A stretch of 64,000 bases of DNA from RHKX01 sp963839535 (GTDB lineage Bacteria > Actinomycetota > Thermoleophilia > Solirubrobacterales > 70-9), in the NCBI GenBank assembly GCA_963839535.1, contig CAWIVF010000003.1:62001-126000 (forward strand), given 5' to 3'. Below are positions 26,321-35,057 of the stretch, one piece after another (position 1 is the stretch's first letter; each line of letters opens with the position of its first letter). Below the pieces are notes generated by a model. The model was given only the letters and a program-made list of their open reading frames with translations. It did not search any database and was not told the origin of the DNA. Position numbers and translations under genes: made by a program.

Positions 26321-26518
26321 ATCTACCTCCATCCGCAGGCCGCAGAGCGCCGCCGCCGGCGTGCCGCTCGATGAACGTGCGGGGCCTGCGTGAGGCGCGG
26401 CGAGGTGAGTCGCCACGGCGGGGTGCGTGGTCCGGGCGGGGTGGGTTTCGCGGCATCGGCCGCTCGCGCCCGGATTGGGTTGACGAACATATGATCGGCT
26501 CCAAGCGGGCGATATCTG

Positions 26519-26534
26519 TGTGCGAACGCTCACA
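26519..26534. promoter_or_regulatory. CRP-like palindrome upstream of the Rpf gene
   Basis: TGTGC-N6-TCACA, one mismatch from the CRP/GlxR consensus TGTGA-N6-TCACA. It lies between the divergent Rpf-like gene and a membrane protein gene. In mycobacteria an rpf gene is a known CRP target, which makes the match plausible. Confidence 0.35.
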
Positions 26535-26597
26535 GACGCAACAAATCCTTCACAGACCCTGACCACGGCCTTTGAAGAGGGTTCCCCGGGGTCGAGG

Positions 26598-27038
26598 ATG
26601 ACCGGGGCGTTTACCCTCGGCCCTGTGGACGAGGTCGCAAGACGGAGGGGGCCGGTCGTGGGCATGTCCTCGATCGCTGCCGTCGTGGCTGCCGGAGCAG
26701 CTATCTCGCCCCGCACCTTCCTTCGCCCCTTCGGCATCCGCGAGGAGGACGTGACCGGCGCGGCTGAGTTCGGTTGGCGGCTCTTCGCGGTGCGCACCGG
26801 CTACATCGCCTACCGGGCCGCGCTGCGAAACGACGGGTCCGCCGTGGGCGCATTCCTTCCGGTTCAGCTCCTCGACCAGGCAGTCTTCTGGGAAGCCTTT
26901 GCGTCGCGGCGAGTCCCGCGCCGCGCCGCGCTGTTGGCCGCAGCAGCCTCCGGCGGGATCATCGCGCTCGACATCGCCTCGCGAAGAGGACCCGCCCGCG
27001 GGGCGCCTGGCACTCCCCGCGCGGACACCGGTTCTTAA
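26598..27038 (+). CDS. Hypothetical membrane protein
   Basis: 146 residues with three hydrophobic stretches (about residues 20-37, 75-95 and 115-130) and a charged, Pro/Gly-rich tail. I do not recognise the family; general layout resembles small DUF4267-type membrane proteins, not verified. ATG 26598 follows a GTCGAGG stretch that may be a ribosome site; ATG 26664 is a second option. Confidence 0.5.
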   Translation: MTGAFTLGPVDEVARRRGPVVGMSSIAAVVAAGAAISPRTFLRPFGIREEDVTGAAEFGWRLFAVRTGYIAYRAALRNDGSAVGAFLPVQLLDQAVFWEAFASRRVPRRAALLAAAASGGIIALDIASRRGPARGAPGTPRADTGS

Positions 27039-27060
27039 CTCCCACCCCCCGAGCCGGCCC

Positions 27061-27066
27061 TAGCTT
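27061..27066 (+). promoter_or_regulatory. -10 element (leaderless start) of 68-residue membrane protein gene
   Basis: TAGCTT six bases before ATG 27073. Confidence 0.4.
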
Positions 27067-27072
27067 GGGGCC

Positions 27073-27279
27073 ATGGTCAAAGAGCAACGGAGACACGCCC
27101 TACTCAGCGCCCTGTGGAGCTCCGCTTGGATCTTCGCGATCGGCTTCCTCGGCAGCGAGGCCCTCTTCGCCCCCACCTCGGACGGAGTCGCAATCGAGGC
27201 GACGCTCATCCCATCGGCGATCGTCGCCCTCGGGGCGTTCGCCTATCGGGTGAGCCAAGAGCCCGACGTAGCGGGCTAG
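27073..27279 (+). CDS. Small hypothetical membrane protein
   Basis: 68 residues with two predicted membrane helices (SALWSSAWIFAIGFLGSEAL and LIPSAIVALGAFAY) joined by a short loop. No family recognised. It starts six bases after a TAGCTT hexamer and converges on phoD with a 4-base overlap. Confidence 0.5.
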   Translation: MVKEQRRHALLSALWSSAWIFAIGFLGSEALFAPTSDGVAIEATLIPSAIVALGAFAYRVSQEPDVAG

Positions 27280-28886
27280 ATCTGCTCGAGGTCGGGCGTT
27301 CCGGCCTCGACCCTGAACTTGGCGAGAGAGCGGACCTCCGAACCGCGCTCGAGGGCGGTTCGGGGTGACTTGAACTCGCAGATCGCCTCCGAGGGGCTCA
27401 GCGTGAGCACCCCGTAGCCACGGCTGTCGAAATCCGCGTAGCGGATATGGGGGTCGTTGACCGAGATCAGGTTCTCGAGCTGCTCGACCCCCGGGGCGTT
27501 CTGGAACGTCTCCTTCACCCCGAGCGAGGTCACCGACCCCCCGACGAACTCGACCGCCGCGGGGGTGCCGTCGACTCGGCCGGTCGTCGTGATCTGCCCG
27601 GCGAAGAACGTGTGGATGTCGCCGGTGACGGCGATCACGTCCTCGATCCCCCGGTCGAGGATGTGCTGGGTGATCTCGGCGCGCTCGGCCTCGTAGCCGT
27701 CCCACGAGTCGACCGACACCGGGACCTCGGGCGCGAGGTCGAAGCTCATCAGCATGAGTTGGTTGCCGAGGAGCTTCCACTGCGCGTCGGATCTCGCGAG
27801 CCCATCCTTCAACCAGCGCTTCTGCCGCCCGCCGAGCATCCGGCGGCCCGGGGCATCGGACTCCGGGCAGGGCTGAGCGAAGGCGTCACCGCAGGGCTGG
27901 GGATCGCGGTACAGCCGCTCGTCGAGGAAGAAGAGGTCCGCCATTCCTCCCAGGCGAGCACGACCGTAGGTCCGGGTCGGGTCCCCCTTCACCTGGCGGC
28001 GCGGCATCGCCTCGAAGAAGGCCCGGTGACCGTTCGCCCGGCGCTGCCCGAAGCTGACCCGTCGCGGCTCGCCGGCGTTCGTCTGCCCCTCCGTTGCGTT
28101 GGACGAGGGCTCGTCGCCCGCGTAGTTGTCCTCCACCTCGTGGTCGTCCCACATCGACAGGAACGGGTGCCGGGCGTGCATGAGCTGCAGTTGCTCGTCC
28201 GATTGGTAGAGGCGGTACTTCTGGCGCCACTCGCGCAGCCTCTGCACGTCGCCATCTCCGTTGACCCCGGTGTTGTCCTTGCGAGGGCCCTCGTAGGTCG
28301 CGTTCTCGTAGACGTAATCACCCAGACAGACGACGAGGTCGAGGTCAGGCTCGTTCGCGAGGCCGGTATGCGCGTTGTAGAAGCCCGCCTGCCAGTTCTG
28401 GCACGAGAAGAAGCCGATCCGCACGCGCTCATTCGAATCAGGCGGGGGAAGGGTCCGGAACTGACCGATGCGCGACCTCGAGTTGCGGGTGCTGAAGCGG
28501 AAGAAGTACTCCGTGTGGGGCCGGAGACCCTTGATCAGCGCATGCGCGGTGAAGTCACGGCGCCTGCGAACGGTCACGCGGCGGCGTTCGACGACCCGGT
28601 TGAAGCCACGATCCCTGGCGACCTCGAGCTCGACCTTCGAGGACCGGTCGAGACCACCGACCCGGGTCCAGAGCACGATCCCTCGCGGCGTCGGCAGGCC
28701 CGAGGAGACTCCCCATTCGAACGATCCGTCCCGCGCGTCGGGCAGGCGTGACTCGCGCGCCAGGGCCGCCTGGTTGGTCAACCCGCTCAGCGCCACCCCG
28801 GCGGCGCCGGCCGCGGCCGCTCCGAGCGCTCGCCTCCGTGTCAGGCGGTGGACGATCTCTTCCTCGGATGGCACCCGCTCAGTCAA
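27276..28886 (-). CDS. phoD: Alkaline phosphatase PhoD, Tat-exported
   Basis: 536 residues, intact. TRRRALGAAAAGAAGVAL is a twin-arginine signal, and a fibronectin-like N-domain ends near VLWTRVGG. The metallophosphatase core has VCLGDYVYE (Asp/Tyr metal ligands), MWDDHEVEDNYAG (WDDHE), GNQLMLM and AVTGDIHTFFAGQ (His ligands). PhoD enzymes bind Fe3+/Ca2+ and release phosphate from mono- and diesters outside the cell, a classical Pho-regulon function. The first codons overlap the small gene upstream by 8 bases. Confidence 0.92.
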   Translation of the reverse strand: MTERVPSEEEIVHRLTRRRALGAAAAGAAGVALSGLTNQAALARESRLPDARDGSFEWGVSSGLPTPRGIVLWTRVGGLDRSSKVELEVARDRGFNRVVERRRVTVRRRRDFTAHALIKGLRPHTEYFFRFSTRNSRSRIGQFRTLPPPDSNERVRIGFFSCQNWQAGFYNAHTGLANEPDLDLVVCLGDYVYENATYEGPRKDNTGVNGDGDVQRLREWRQKYRLYQSDEQLQLMHARHPFLSMWDDHEVEDNYAGDEPSSNATEGQTNAGEPRRVSFGQRRANGHRAFFEAMPRRQVKGDPTRTYGRARLGGMADLFFLDERLYRDPQPCGDAFAQPCPESDAPGRRMLGGRQKRWLKDGLARSDAQWKLLGNQLMLMSFDLAPEVPVSVDSWDGYEAERAEITQHILDRGIEDVIAVTGDIHTFFAGQITTTGRVDGTPAAVEFVGGSVTSLGVKETFQNAPGVEQLENLISVNDPHIRYADFDSRGYGVLTLSPSEAICEFKSPRTALERGSEVRSLAKFRVEAGTPDLEQI

Positions 28887-29082
28887 CTCGCTCGAGTGTA
28901 GGCGGGAGCTCGCGCCAGTAGATGGACGACGGGCCGCTGTCCTCCGCGATGAGCCAGCCCTGGTAGCCGTTGGCGTCGGCGTTCCTGGCGATGACGACCT
29001 CGATCAGCCGCTCTTCGCCGTCATAGATGACGGCCTCGATCTCACTCTCGTCGCGCTCCTGGGCCTCCAGTCGTATCGCCAT
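28879..29082 (-). CDS. Small hypothetical protein upstream of phoD
   Basis: 67 residues, acidic, alternating polar/hydrophobic pattern suggesting a beta-rich fold (IEAVIYDGEERLIEVVIARN). No signal or membrane helix. Overlaps phoD by 8 bases and follows the HD gene by 3, so the three are probably co-transcribed. Function unknown. Confidence 0.5.
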   Translation of the reverse strand: MAIRLEAQERDESEIEAVIYDGEERLIEVVIARNADANGYQGWLIAEDSGPSSIYWRELPPTLERVD

Positions 29083-29085
29083 TTC

Positions 29086-29730
29086 TCAACCTCCTCGGAT
29101 CTGCCGCTCGGTCGCTGTGGGAACGGAAATCCCAACGCGAGGCTGCTCCCCTCGCGGAGGCAAGGCCTGCAATGCCTCGAGCTCGAAGCGCAGCTGGCGG
29201 ACAAGAGGGTGGCCGGGCCGCTCGTGCTCGAGCATCGCAAGGCTCTTGATGTAGTGGTCCAGTTTGGCTCTCTCGGCGCCGTTCCCTCGCAGCACCGTGG
29301 GGTCGGGAGTTATCTGGGCACGAAGCTCACGGACCTTGGCCACCTTGTCCGCCGCATAGACGGCGAAGGCATCGTCGCCGAACGCGAGGATCTGCCGGCG
29401 CAGGGCGGATTTCCGCTCTTCGTAGGCCTCGATCGCTTCGTCCTCGGTCAAGGCGGCTACCAACCCGGCCACCTCCTCGCCGAAGAGCTCATCGATGTCG
29501 CTCGGGGTGGAAGCGGTGTCCTCGATCGTGTCGTGCAGGATCCCGGCGGCGACAACGGTCTCGTCATGACCGGTGTTGCGAAGCAGCGACGCGACCTCGA
29601 GAGGGTGAAGGATGAAGGGGGCCTTGTCTGAGTCTCGGTGCTGGCCGAGGTGCTGTTCACTCGCATAGGCCAATGCCTTCCGCGCCAGGGGGGCGTCGTC
29701 CAGGAAAGAGGGCATGAAGATGTCGTCCAT
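29086..29730 (-). CDS. Small (p)ppGpp hydrolase-like HD protein (MESH1/SpoT-type)
   Basis: 214 residues. HPLEVASLL and AAGILHDTIEDTAS are the His and HDx3ED motifs of RelA/SpoT hydrolase domains. The regularly spaced ADKVAKVRELRAQI further on supplies the last Asp ligand and the RxKD-like segment. There is no synthetase, TGS or ACT domain, as in stand-alone small alarmone hydrolases. The C-terminal 60 residues are unlike the family. Upstream of phoD in the same operon, linking alarmone level to phosphate supply (inference). GTG 29736 is an alternative start. Confidence 0.7.
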   Translation of the reverse strand: MDDIFMPSFLDDAPLARKALAYASEQHLGQHRDSDKAPFILHPLEVASLLRNTGHDETVVAAGILHDTIEDTASTPSDIDELFGEEVAGLVAALTEDEAIEAYEERKSALRRQILAFGDDAFAVYAADKVAKVRELRAQITPDPTVLRGNGAERAKLDHYIKSLAMLEHERPGHPLVRQLRFELEALQALPPRGEQPRVGISVPTATERQIRGG

Positions 29731-29810
29731 CGAGACATGGTGGGCCCGAGCAGACGCACTCGTGTTACGAACTTGCGAACGGCGGAATGCATCCACCCGG
29801 GCGAAGTCAG

Positions 29811-30128
29811 CTAGTCGAACCACCGCTGCGTGTAGGCGTCCGCGTTGAGCGCATCCTGGTAGGCGACCGTTCCATCTCGACGATGAACGACGTGTGTTGT
29901 CTCGGCGCTCGCGGCGAGCACGCGCCCGACTGCCACCGCCTGTTCCCTTGAGGCATGGGTCGACAAGGGGTGGGCGGCAGCCTCCCCAACGACGTTCTCC
30001 CAACCACCCACACCCGCCTTGAAGCGTCCCTCAGCACCACCCCGGTAGCGAGTGTGAATCCAGTCAGTCCGCCCAGCCGGAGCCTCACACACGTCCTCGA
30101 CCACTGCTCGTTGCCTTGCGATTGGCAT
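29811..30128 (-). CDS. DUF2188-like small protein
   Basis: 105 residues. WIHTRYRGG, GWENVVGE and THASREQAVAVGRVLAASAE, then THVVHRRDGTVAYQDA, resemble the DUF2188 fold: two strands, a helix that counts residues and a final HGRDG-like turn. The HRRDGTV element is the best match. ATG 30128 has GGAGACG upstream; the longer frame from 30161 is less likely. Function unknown. Confidence 0.55.
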   Translation of the reverse strand: MPIARQRAVVEDVCEAPAGRTDWIHTRYRGGAEGRFKAGVGGWENVVGEAAAHPLSTHASREQAVAVGRVLAASAETTHVVHRRDGTVAYQDALNADAYTQRWFD

Positions 30129-30238
30129 CCACGTCTCCTGTCTTGGAGGTTTCGCCAGCAAGTTAGGCAGCGCCCGGCGCCCGGATGTGACCAGCTCGTA
30201 ACTGCTCGGTGACTGTCCTGAGAAGTCGACCGGCGCGC

Positions 30239-32815
30239 CTACTCGTACTGGAGCGCCTCCATGACCTCGATCTTCGAGGCGCGCCGGGCGGGCCAGATCC
30301 CGGCGATGATCCCGGCGACCCCGGCGGCGATCAGCACGACGACGATGCCGACGACGGGGATGCCGAGGACGAACCCCTCGCTCTCCAGCGCCTGGACGCC
30401 GGCGACCGCCACGGCGAGCCCGATCACGGCGCCGATGATCGCCCCGATCATCGCCGTGATCAGCGACTCGTAGCGGACCATCCTGCGGATCTGCGAGCGC
30501 GAGGCGCCGATCGCGCGCAGCATGCCGATCTCGCGGGTGCGCTCGTAGATCGTCAGCACCAGCGTGTTGACCACGCCGAACAGGCTGATCACGACCGACA
30601 GCGCCAGCAGCACGTAGATCAGGCCGAGCAGCTGGTTGATCAGGTCCTTCTGCTCGTCCTTGTACTCGGCCTGGGATCGCGCCTCGACCTGCGGGAACCG
30701 TGAATCGAGCAGCGCGTCGACCTCGTCCCGGGTGGCCTCGAAGTCGGCGCCGGAGGAGAAGCCGACGAGGTCGGCGAAGTCGTCGCGGGCGGCGAACCGG
30801 GAGCGCAGGGTCTCGATCGGGACGGCGACGCTCGGGACCAGCAGCTGGATCCGGTCGCGGACGCTGCCGACGACGCTGAACTCCGTCGTGGAGCCGTCGA
30901 CCGCCGTGACCGCAAGGGTGTCACCCACCGAGACGTCGTTGTCCTCGGCCCACTGTGACTCGACGATCGCGTCCTCGGGGCCGAGCCCGGTCAGGGTCTC
31001 GTCCGAGCCGTCCACCCAGTCGAGCGAGGCCACCTGCGGAAGCGTCGTCGGGTCGATCCCGTTCAGGATCCCCTGGTTCGGCCCGCTCGGCAGCTCGACT
31101 TCGGCCGGGGCGCCCGAGATCGGCGAGACCGTCTCGACGCCGTCGAGCTCGGCGATCTGGCCGGCGACATCCGGGGAGATCGGCGTGAACCCGTCGGCAT
31201 TGGCGACGACCAGGTCCCCCACGAAAGCGCGGTCGAGCGCATCGACGACCGACTTGCTCGCCGACGCGGCGAATACGGCGGCGAAGACGACGAGGGCGAC
31301 GCCGATCATCAGAGCAGCCGAGGTGGTCGCGGTGCGGCTCGGGTTGCGCAGGGTGTTCTCCCGGGCGAGCCGGCCGGTCACCCCCCGGAGCATCTCGATC
31401 GGCTTGCCGACGAACGAAGCGAGGGGCCCGATCATGCTTCCGGCGAGCATCGCGACGCCGATGAAGAGGAGGATCAGGCCGAGGCCGAGCAGCGGCAGCG
31501 CCGCGCCGAACGACGGCGTCCCGAACAGGCCGATTGCGATCGCGATCACGCCGAGCGCGAAGAGCCCGCGCGCGATCCAGGTCCGCCGCCTCGTGGTGGC
31601 CGCGTCGACGGTGGCGGTGTCGCGCAGCGCCTCCAGCGGAGTGACCCGGGTGGCGCGGACCGCCGGGATGACAGAGGAGCCGAGCGTTGCGAGCACGCCG
31701 ACCACGAGCGGGGCGATGATCGCCGCCGGCGGAACGACGGTCCCCGACTGGGGAAGCTCGAAGCCGATCGCCTTGAAGGCGGCGGTGACGAGCTCGACGA
31801 AGCCGAGGCCGACGAGGATGCCGAGGAGCGAGGCGATGATGCCGAGGACGAGCGCCTCGACGATCACGCTGGCGAGGATCTGACGCGACGACGCGCCGAG
31901 CGTCCGCAGCATCCCGAACTCGCGGATGCGCTGTGCGACCGTGATCGAGAAGGTGTTGAAGATCAGGAAGGCGCCGACGAAGACGGAGATCCCGGCGAAG
32001 ACGAGCAGTGCGATCGTCAGGAACTTGAACTGATCCTTGATGTCGGCGGATTGCTGAGCGGCGTCCTCGGCGCCGGTCTTCGCCTCCGCGCTGGGCGGCA
32101 GCACAGCCGCGATGCGATCGGACAGCTCCTCTGGAGACACCCCGTCCGCCGCCTCCACCGAGATGTCGTCGAACCGGCCCTCCTTGCCGGTGAGGGCCCG
32201 CGCCTCGTCGAGGGTGAAGATGGCGAAGCTCGCTCCGCCGAGCGGCACCCCGGAGCCGAACCGGCCGATGCCCGAGAGCGTGTACTCCTCCACCCCGTGC
32301 GTACCGCTGATGGCGATGGCCTGCCCGACCTCGTAGTCCTCCTGGTCGGCCGTGATCGAGTCGATGGCGACCTCGTCGGGGGAGTCGGGCGCCGACCCCT
32401 CCGTCCAGGTGAACGGGTTGAACGGCTCCGGCGTCACGCTCTGCGCGAACTGAGGCGCCCCGCCGGACTGACCGATCCGCTCCCCCTCGTCGTCCAGGAT
32501 CGTGATCGTGCTGTTCTCGCCGCCGATCGAGCCGACCGCCTGCTCCACCCCATCGACCGCCGCCACCTCCTCGACGAGCGACGCGGGCAGCGAGACGCCG
32601 GACTGGAGCTCGTCGCTCGTCACCGCCTCGGTCGGCTTGATCGTCACGTCGACCCCGGCGTTCGCCTGGGCGAAGATGTCGTCGAAGGCCTTGTCGACCG
32701 ACCCCTTCAACATGAAGGTGCCGGAGACCATCGCGACCCCGAGCAGGATCGCGAAGGCGGTCAGCACCGCGCGCAGCTTGCGGGCCCCGACCCCGCGCAG
32801 CGCCAGCGCCAGCAT
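30239..32815 (-). CDS. MacB/FtsX-type ABC transporter permease with two FtsX domains
   Basis: 858 residues, intact. One N-terminal membrane helix (residues 14-35), a long extracellular MacB-like core with LSGIGRFGSG, three helices around residue 270-400 (the first FtsX domain), a further helix and second extracellular core, then three C-terminal helices with LREIG-like REIGMLRAIGASRSQIRRM. The paired REFGMLRTLGASSRQIL and REIGMLRAIGASRSQIR motifs are the coupling helices of FtsX domains. Exporter or envelope mechanotransmission type; the cargo is unknown. The ATPase gene is 7 bases upstream. Confidence 0.88.
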   Translation of the reverse strand: MLALALRGVGARKLRAVLTAFAILLGVAMVSGTFMLKGSVDKAFDDIFAQANAGVDVTIKPTEAVTSDELQSGVSLPASLVEEVAAVDGVEQAVGSIGGENSTITILDDEGERIGQSGGAPQFAQSVTPEPFNPFTWTEGSAPDSPDEVAIDSITADQEDYEVGQAIAISGTHGVEEYTLSGIGRFGSGVPLGGASFAIFTLDEARALTGKEGRFDDISVEAADGVSPEELSDRIAAVLPPSAEAKTGAEDAAQQSADIKDQFKFLTIALLVFAGISVFVGAFLIFNTFSITVAQRIREFGMLRTLGASSRQILASVIVEALVLGIIASLLGILVGLGFVELVTAAFKAIGFELPQSGTVVPPAAIIAPLVVGVLATLGSSVIPAVRATRVTPLEALRDTATVDAATTRRRTWIARGLFALGVIAIAIGLFGTPSFGAALPLLGLGLILLFIGVAMLAGSMIGPLASFVGKPIEMLRGVTGRLARENTLRNPSRTATTSAALMIGVALVVFAAVFAASASKSVVDALDRAFVGDLVVANADGFTPISPDVAGQIAELDGVETVSPISGAPAEVELPSGPNQGILNGIDPTTLPQVASLDWVDGSDETLTGLGPEDAIVESQWAEDNDVSVGDTLAVTAVDGSTTEFSVVGSVRDRIQLLVPSVAVPIETLRSRFAARDDFADLVGFSSGADFEATRDEVDALLDSRFPQVEARSQAEYKDEQKDLINQLLGLIYVLLALSVVISLFGVVNTLVLTIYERTREIGMLRAIGASRSQIRRMVRYESLITAMIGAIIGAVIGLAVAVAGVQALESEGFVLGIPVVGIVVVLIAAGVAGIIAGIWPARRASKIEVMEALQYE

Positions 32816-32821
32816 CGGGTC

Positions 32822-33573
32822 CTAGACGTCCCTCATCAGATCGTGGACGCGGTCCTCGCCGATCACGCGCTCGTCGGCGGCGACAGCGCCGTCGGCCAGG
32901 ACGATGACCCGGTCGGCATAGGCGGCGACCTTCGGATCGTGGGTGACGATCGACGACGGTCTGGCCGAAGTCGCTGCACCGACCCGCGCAGGAGCTCGAG
33001 CACGTCGCCGCTCGAGCGCGAGTCGAGGTTGCCGGTCGGCTCGTCGGCGAAGACGACCGCGGGACGGGAGATCAGCGCCCGGGCGATCGCCACGCGTTGC
33101 TGCTGCCCGCCCGAGAGCTCGGCCGGCTTGTGGGTGCGACGGTCGTCGAGGCCGACCGTCTCGAGCAGCTGATCGCGCCAGCCGCGGTCGACGTCGGTGC
33201 CGGCGATGCGCAGCGGCAGCGTGACGTTCTCCTCCGCGTCGAGGACCGGCACGAGGTTGAAGAACTGGAAGATGAAGCCGAGCTTCTCGCGGCGCAGCTT
33301 CGTCAGCCCCTTGTCGTCGAGGCCGGTCACCTCGACCCCGTCGATCCATGCCTGGCCGCCGGTGGGCCGGTCGAGGCCGGCGAGGAGGTGCATCAGGGTC
33401 GACTTGCCTGATCCCGAAGGCCCGACGATGGCGGTCATCTCGCCCGAGGGAAACTCCAGCGACACGCCGCGCAGCGCGTCGACCGCGGCGGCGCCCTCGC
33501 CGTAGCGGCGGGCCAGGTCCTGGCACGCGACGATCGCCTCGGCCTGCGCGGGAACGGACGCTGCTGCTTCCAC
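32822..33573 (-). CDS. MacB/LolD-type ABC transporter ATP-binding protein (two frame breaks)
   Basis: 249 residues after removal of extra bases near 32950 and 32983. Walker A is GPSGSGKST, the Q loop is FIFQFFNLVP, the signature is LSGGQQQRV, Walker B is AVVFADEPTGNLDSRSSGDV (the NLDS is typical of the MacB/LolD branch) and the switch His is in VIVTHDPKVA. It drives the permease that follows. GTG 33573 follows TACCCT by 8 bases (probably leaderless). Confidence 0.87.
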
Positions 33574-33581
33574 GAACCGCG

Positions 33582-33587
33582 AGGGTA
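33582..33587 (-). promoter_or_regulatory. -10 element of MacB-type exporter operon
   Basis: TACCCT on the minus strand, 8 bases before GTG 33573. Confidence 0.4.
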
Positions 33588-33615
33588 TTGGTTCGAGCGT
33601 GCAAGGATCACGGCG

Positions 33616-34215
33616 ATGAGGCTCCTCGCCTTCAGCGATCTCCACTGCGACCTCGGGGGCGCCCGCTCCCTCGTCGAGCGCAGCGGGTCGTTCGACGCGG
33701 TCATCGCGGCCGGCGACTTCGCCAACCAGCACGACGGCCTCGAGGAGACGATCGCGGCCCTGGCCGTCGATCGAGACGCCGACGCTGCTCGTGCCCGGCA
33801 ACAACGAGACCGAGGACGCGCTGCGCGCCGCCTGCGAGGGCTGGGATGCCGCGACCGTCCTGCACGGCGAGAGTCGCGGAGGTCGGCGGAGTGCAGTTCT
33901 TCGGGCTCGGCGCCGGGATCCCGACGACGCCCTGGGACTGGAGCTTCGACCTCTCCGACGACGAGGCCGCCGAGCGGCTGGAGGATTGCCCGGAGGGCGC
34001 CGTCCTCATCGTCCACTCGCCGCCGCACGGGTCACTGCGATCGCAGCGGCGGCGGCGACCACCTCGGCAGCCACGCGATCCTCGACGCGATCGCGCGCAG
34101 GCAGCCGCCGCTCACCGTCTGCGGCCACATCCACGAGGCCTGGGGAGAGCGCTCGGCGATCGGGCCGACGGAAATCGCAAATCTGGGGCCGACAGGGGCC
34201 GAGTTCGAGATCTGA
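33616..34215 (+). CDS. Calcineurin-like metallophosphoesterase (three frame breaks)
   Basis: 198 residues after removal of three extra bases near 33763, 33871 and 34029; 600 minus 3 is exactly 199 codons. Metal-binding blocks in order: FSDLHCD, AAGDFAN, VPGNNE, VHSPPHG and CGHIHEAWG, the standard D-x-H, GD, GNNE, H and GHxH set. Small enzymes of this type hydrolyse nucleotide or phosphate esters. It sits 11 bases before the ppk2 gene, so the two are probably one operon. Confidence 0.8.
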   Translation: MRLLAFSDLHCDLGGARSLVERSGSFDAVIAAGDFANQHDGLEETIAALAVDRDADAARARQQRDRGRAARRLRGLGCRDRPARRESRRSAECSSSGSAPGSRRRPGTGASTSPTTRPPSGWRIARRAPSSSSTRRRTGHCDRSGGGDHLGSHAILDAIARRQPPLTVCGHIHEAWGERSAIGPTEIANLGPTGAEFEI

Positions 34216-34226
34216 GGGGGAACCGA

Positions 34227-35037
34227 GTGGCGTACGACACCGAGAAGCTGCCGAAGAAGGTCTACAAGAAGGAGCTCGAGAAGCTGCAGATCGAGCTCGT
34301 CCAGATGGTCGAGTGGGTCAAGCGCGAGGGCGAGCGGGTGGCGATCGTCTTCGAGGGCCGCGACGCCGCCGGCAAGGGCGGGGTGATCAAGCGGATCGTC
34401 CAGCACGTCTCGCCGCGGGTGGTCCGGGTCGTGGCGCTCCCGGCGCCGACCGAGAAGGAGGAGACGCAGTGGTACTTCCAGCGCTACGTCGCCCAGCTCC
34501 CGTCGGCCGGCGAGGTCGTCCTCTTCGATCGCTCCTGGTACAACCGCGCCGGGGTCGAGAAGGTGATGGGCTTCTGCACGCCCGAGGAGCACCAGCGCTT
34601 CCTCCGCCAGTGCCCGACCTTCGAGCGGATGCTGGTCGACGACGGGATCAGACCTGATCAAGTACTGGTTCTCGGTCGACGAGGCGGAGCAGGAGAAGCG
34701 CTTCAAGTCGAGGATCGGCGACCCGCTGAAGCAGTGGAAGCTCTCCGACATGGACCTCCATGGGCGCAGCCGCTGGGTCGACTACTCGCGCGCCAAGGAC
34801 GAGATGTTCACCCACACCGACATCCCCGAGTGCCGCTGGCACGTCGTCGAGTCGACGATCAAGAAGAACGCGCGGATCAACTGCATCAGCCACCTGCTCG
34901 ACCAGATCCCGTACGAGACGGAGAAGCCGGAGAAGATCAAGATGCCGAAGAAGCAGGGCGACAAGGGCTACGAGCGACCGCCCGAGGACCTCTACGACTA
35001 CGTGCCCGACGTGGCCGCGAAGCTGCTCGACGACTAG
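34227..35037 (+). CDS. ppk2: Polyphosphate kinase 2 (one frame break)
   Basis: 269 residues after removing one extra base near 34650. Walker A is FEGRDAAGKGG near residue 48, the lid follows, and Walker B/catalytic segment is VLFDRSWYNRAGVE with VMGFCT. C-terminal motif DLHGRSRWVDYSRAKDEM and TDIPECRWHVVES are typical of class I PPK2, which uses polyphosphate to phosphorylate (d)NDP or GDP/ADP. GTG 34227 is preceded by GGGGGAACC. With ppk1 and ppx the window encodes both making and using of polyphosphate. Confidence 0.9.
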
Positions 35038-35045
35038 CGCGGGGT

Positions 35046-35051
35046 TAGGGT
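35046..35051 (+). promoter_or_regulatory. -10 element (leaderless start) of acyl-CoA oxidase-like gene
   Basis: TAGGGT six bases before ATG 35058. Confidence 0.5.
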
Positions 35052-35057
35052 GGCCGC

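Noticed and set aside
26321..26597. c-di-AMP (ydaO-type) riboswitch in the Rpf leader
   Set aside because: Rpf genes often have one, and GCCGAT and GAAACCC occur here, but I could not assemble the paired stems or both conserved internal loops.
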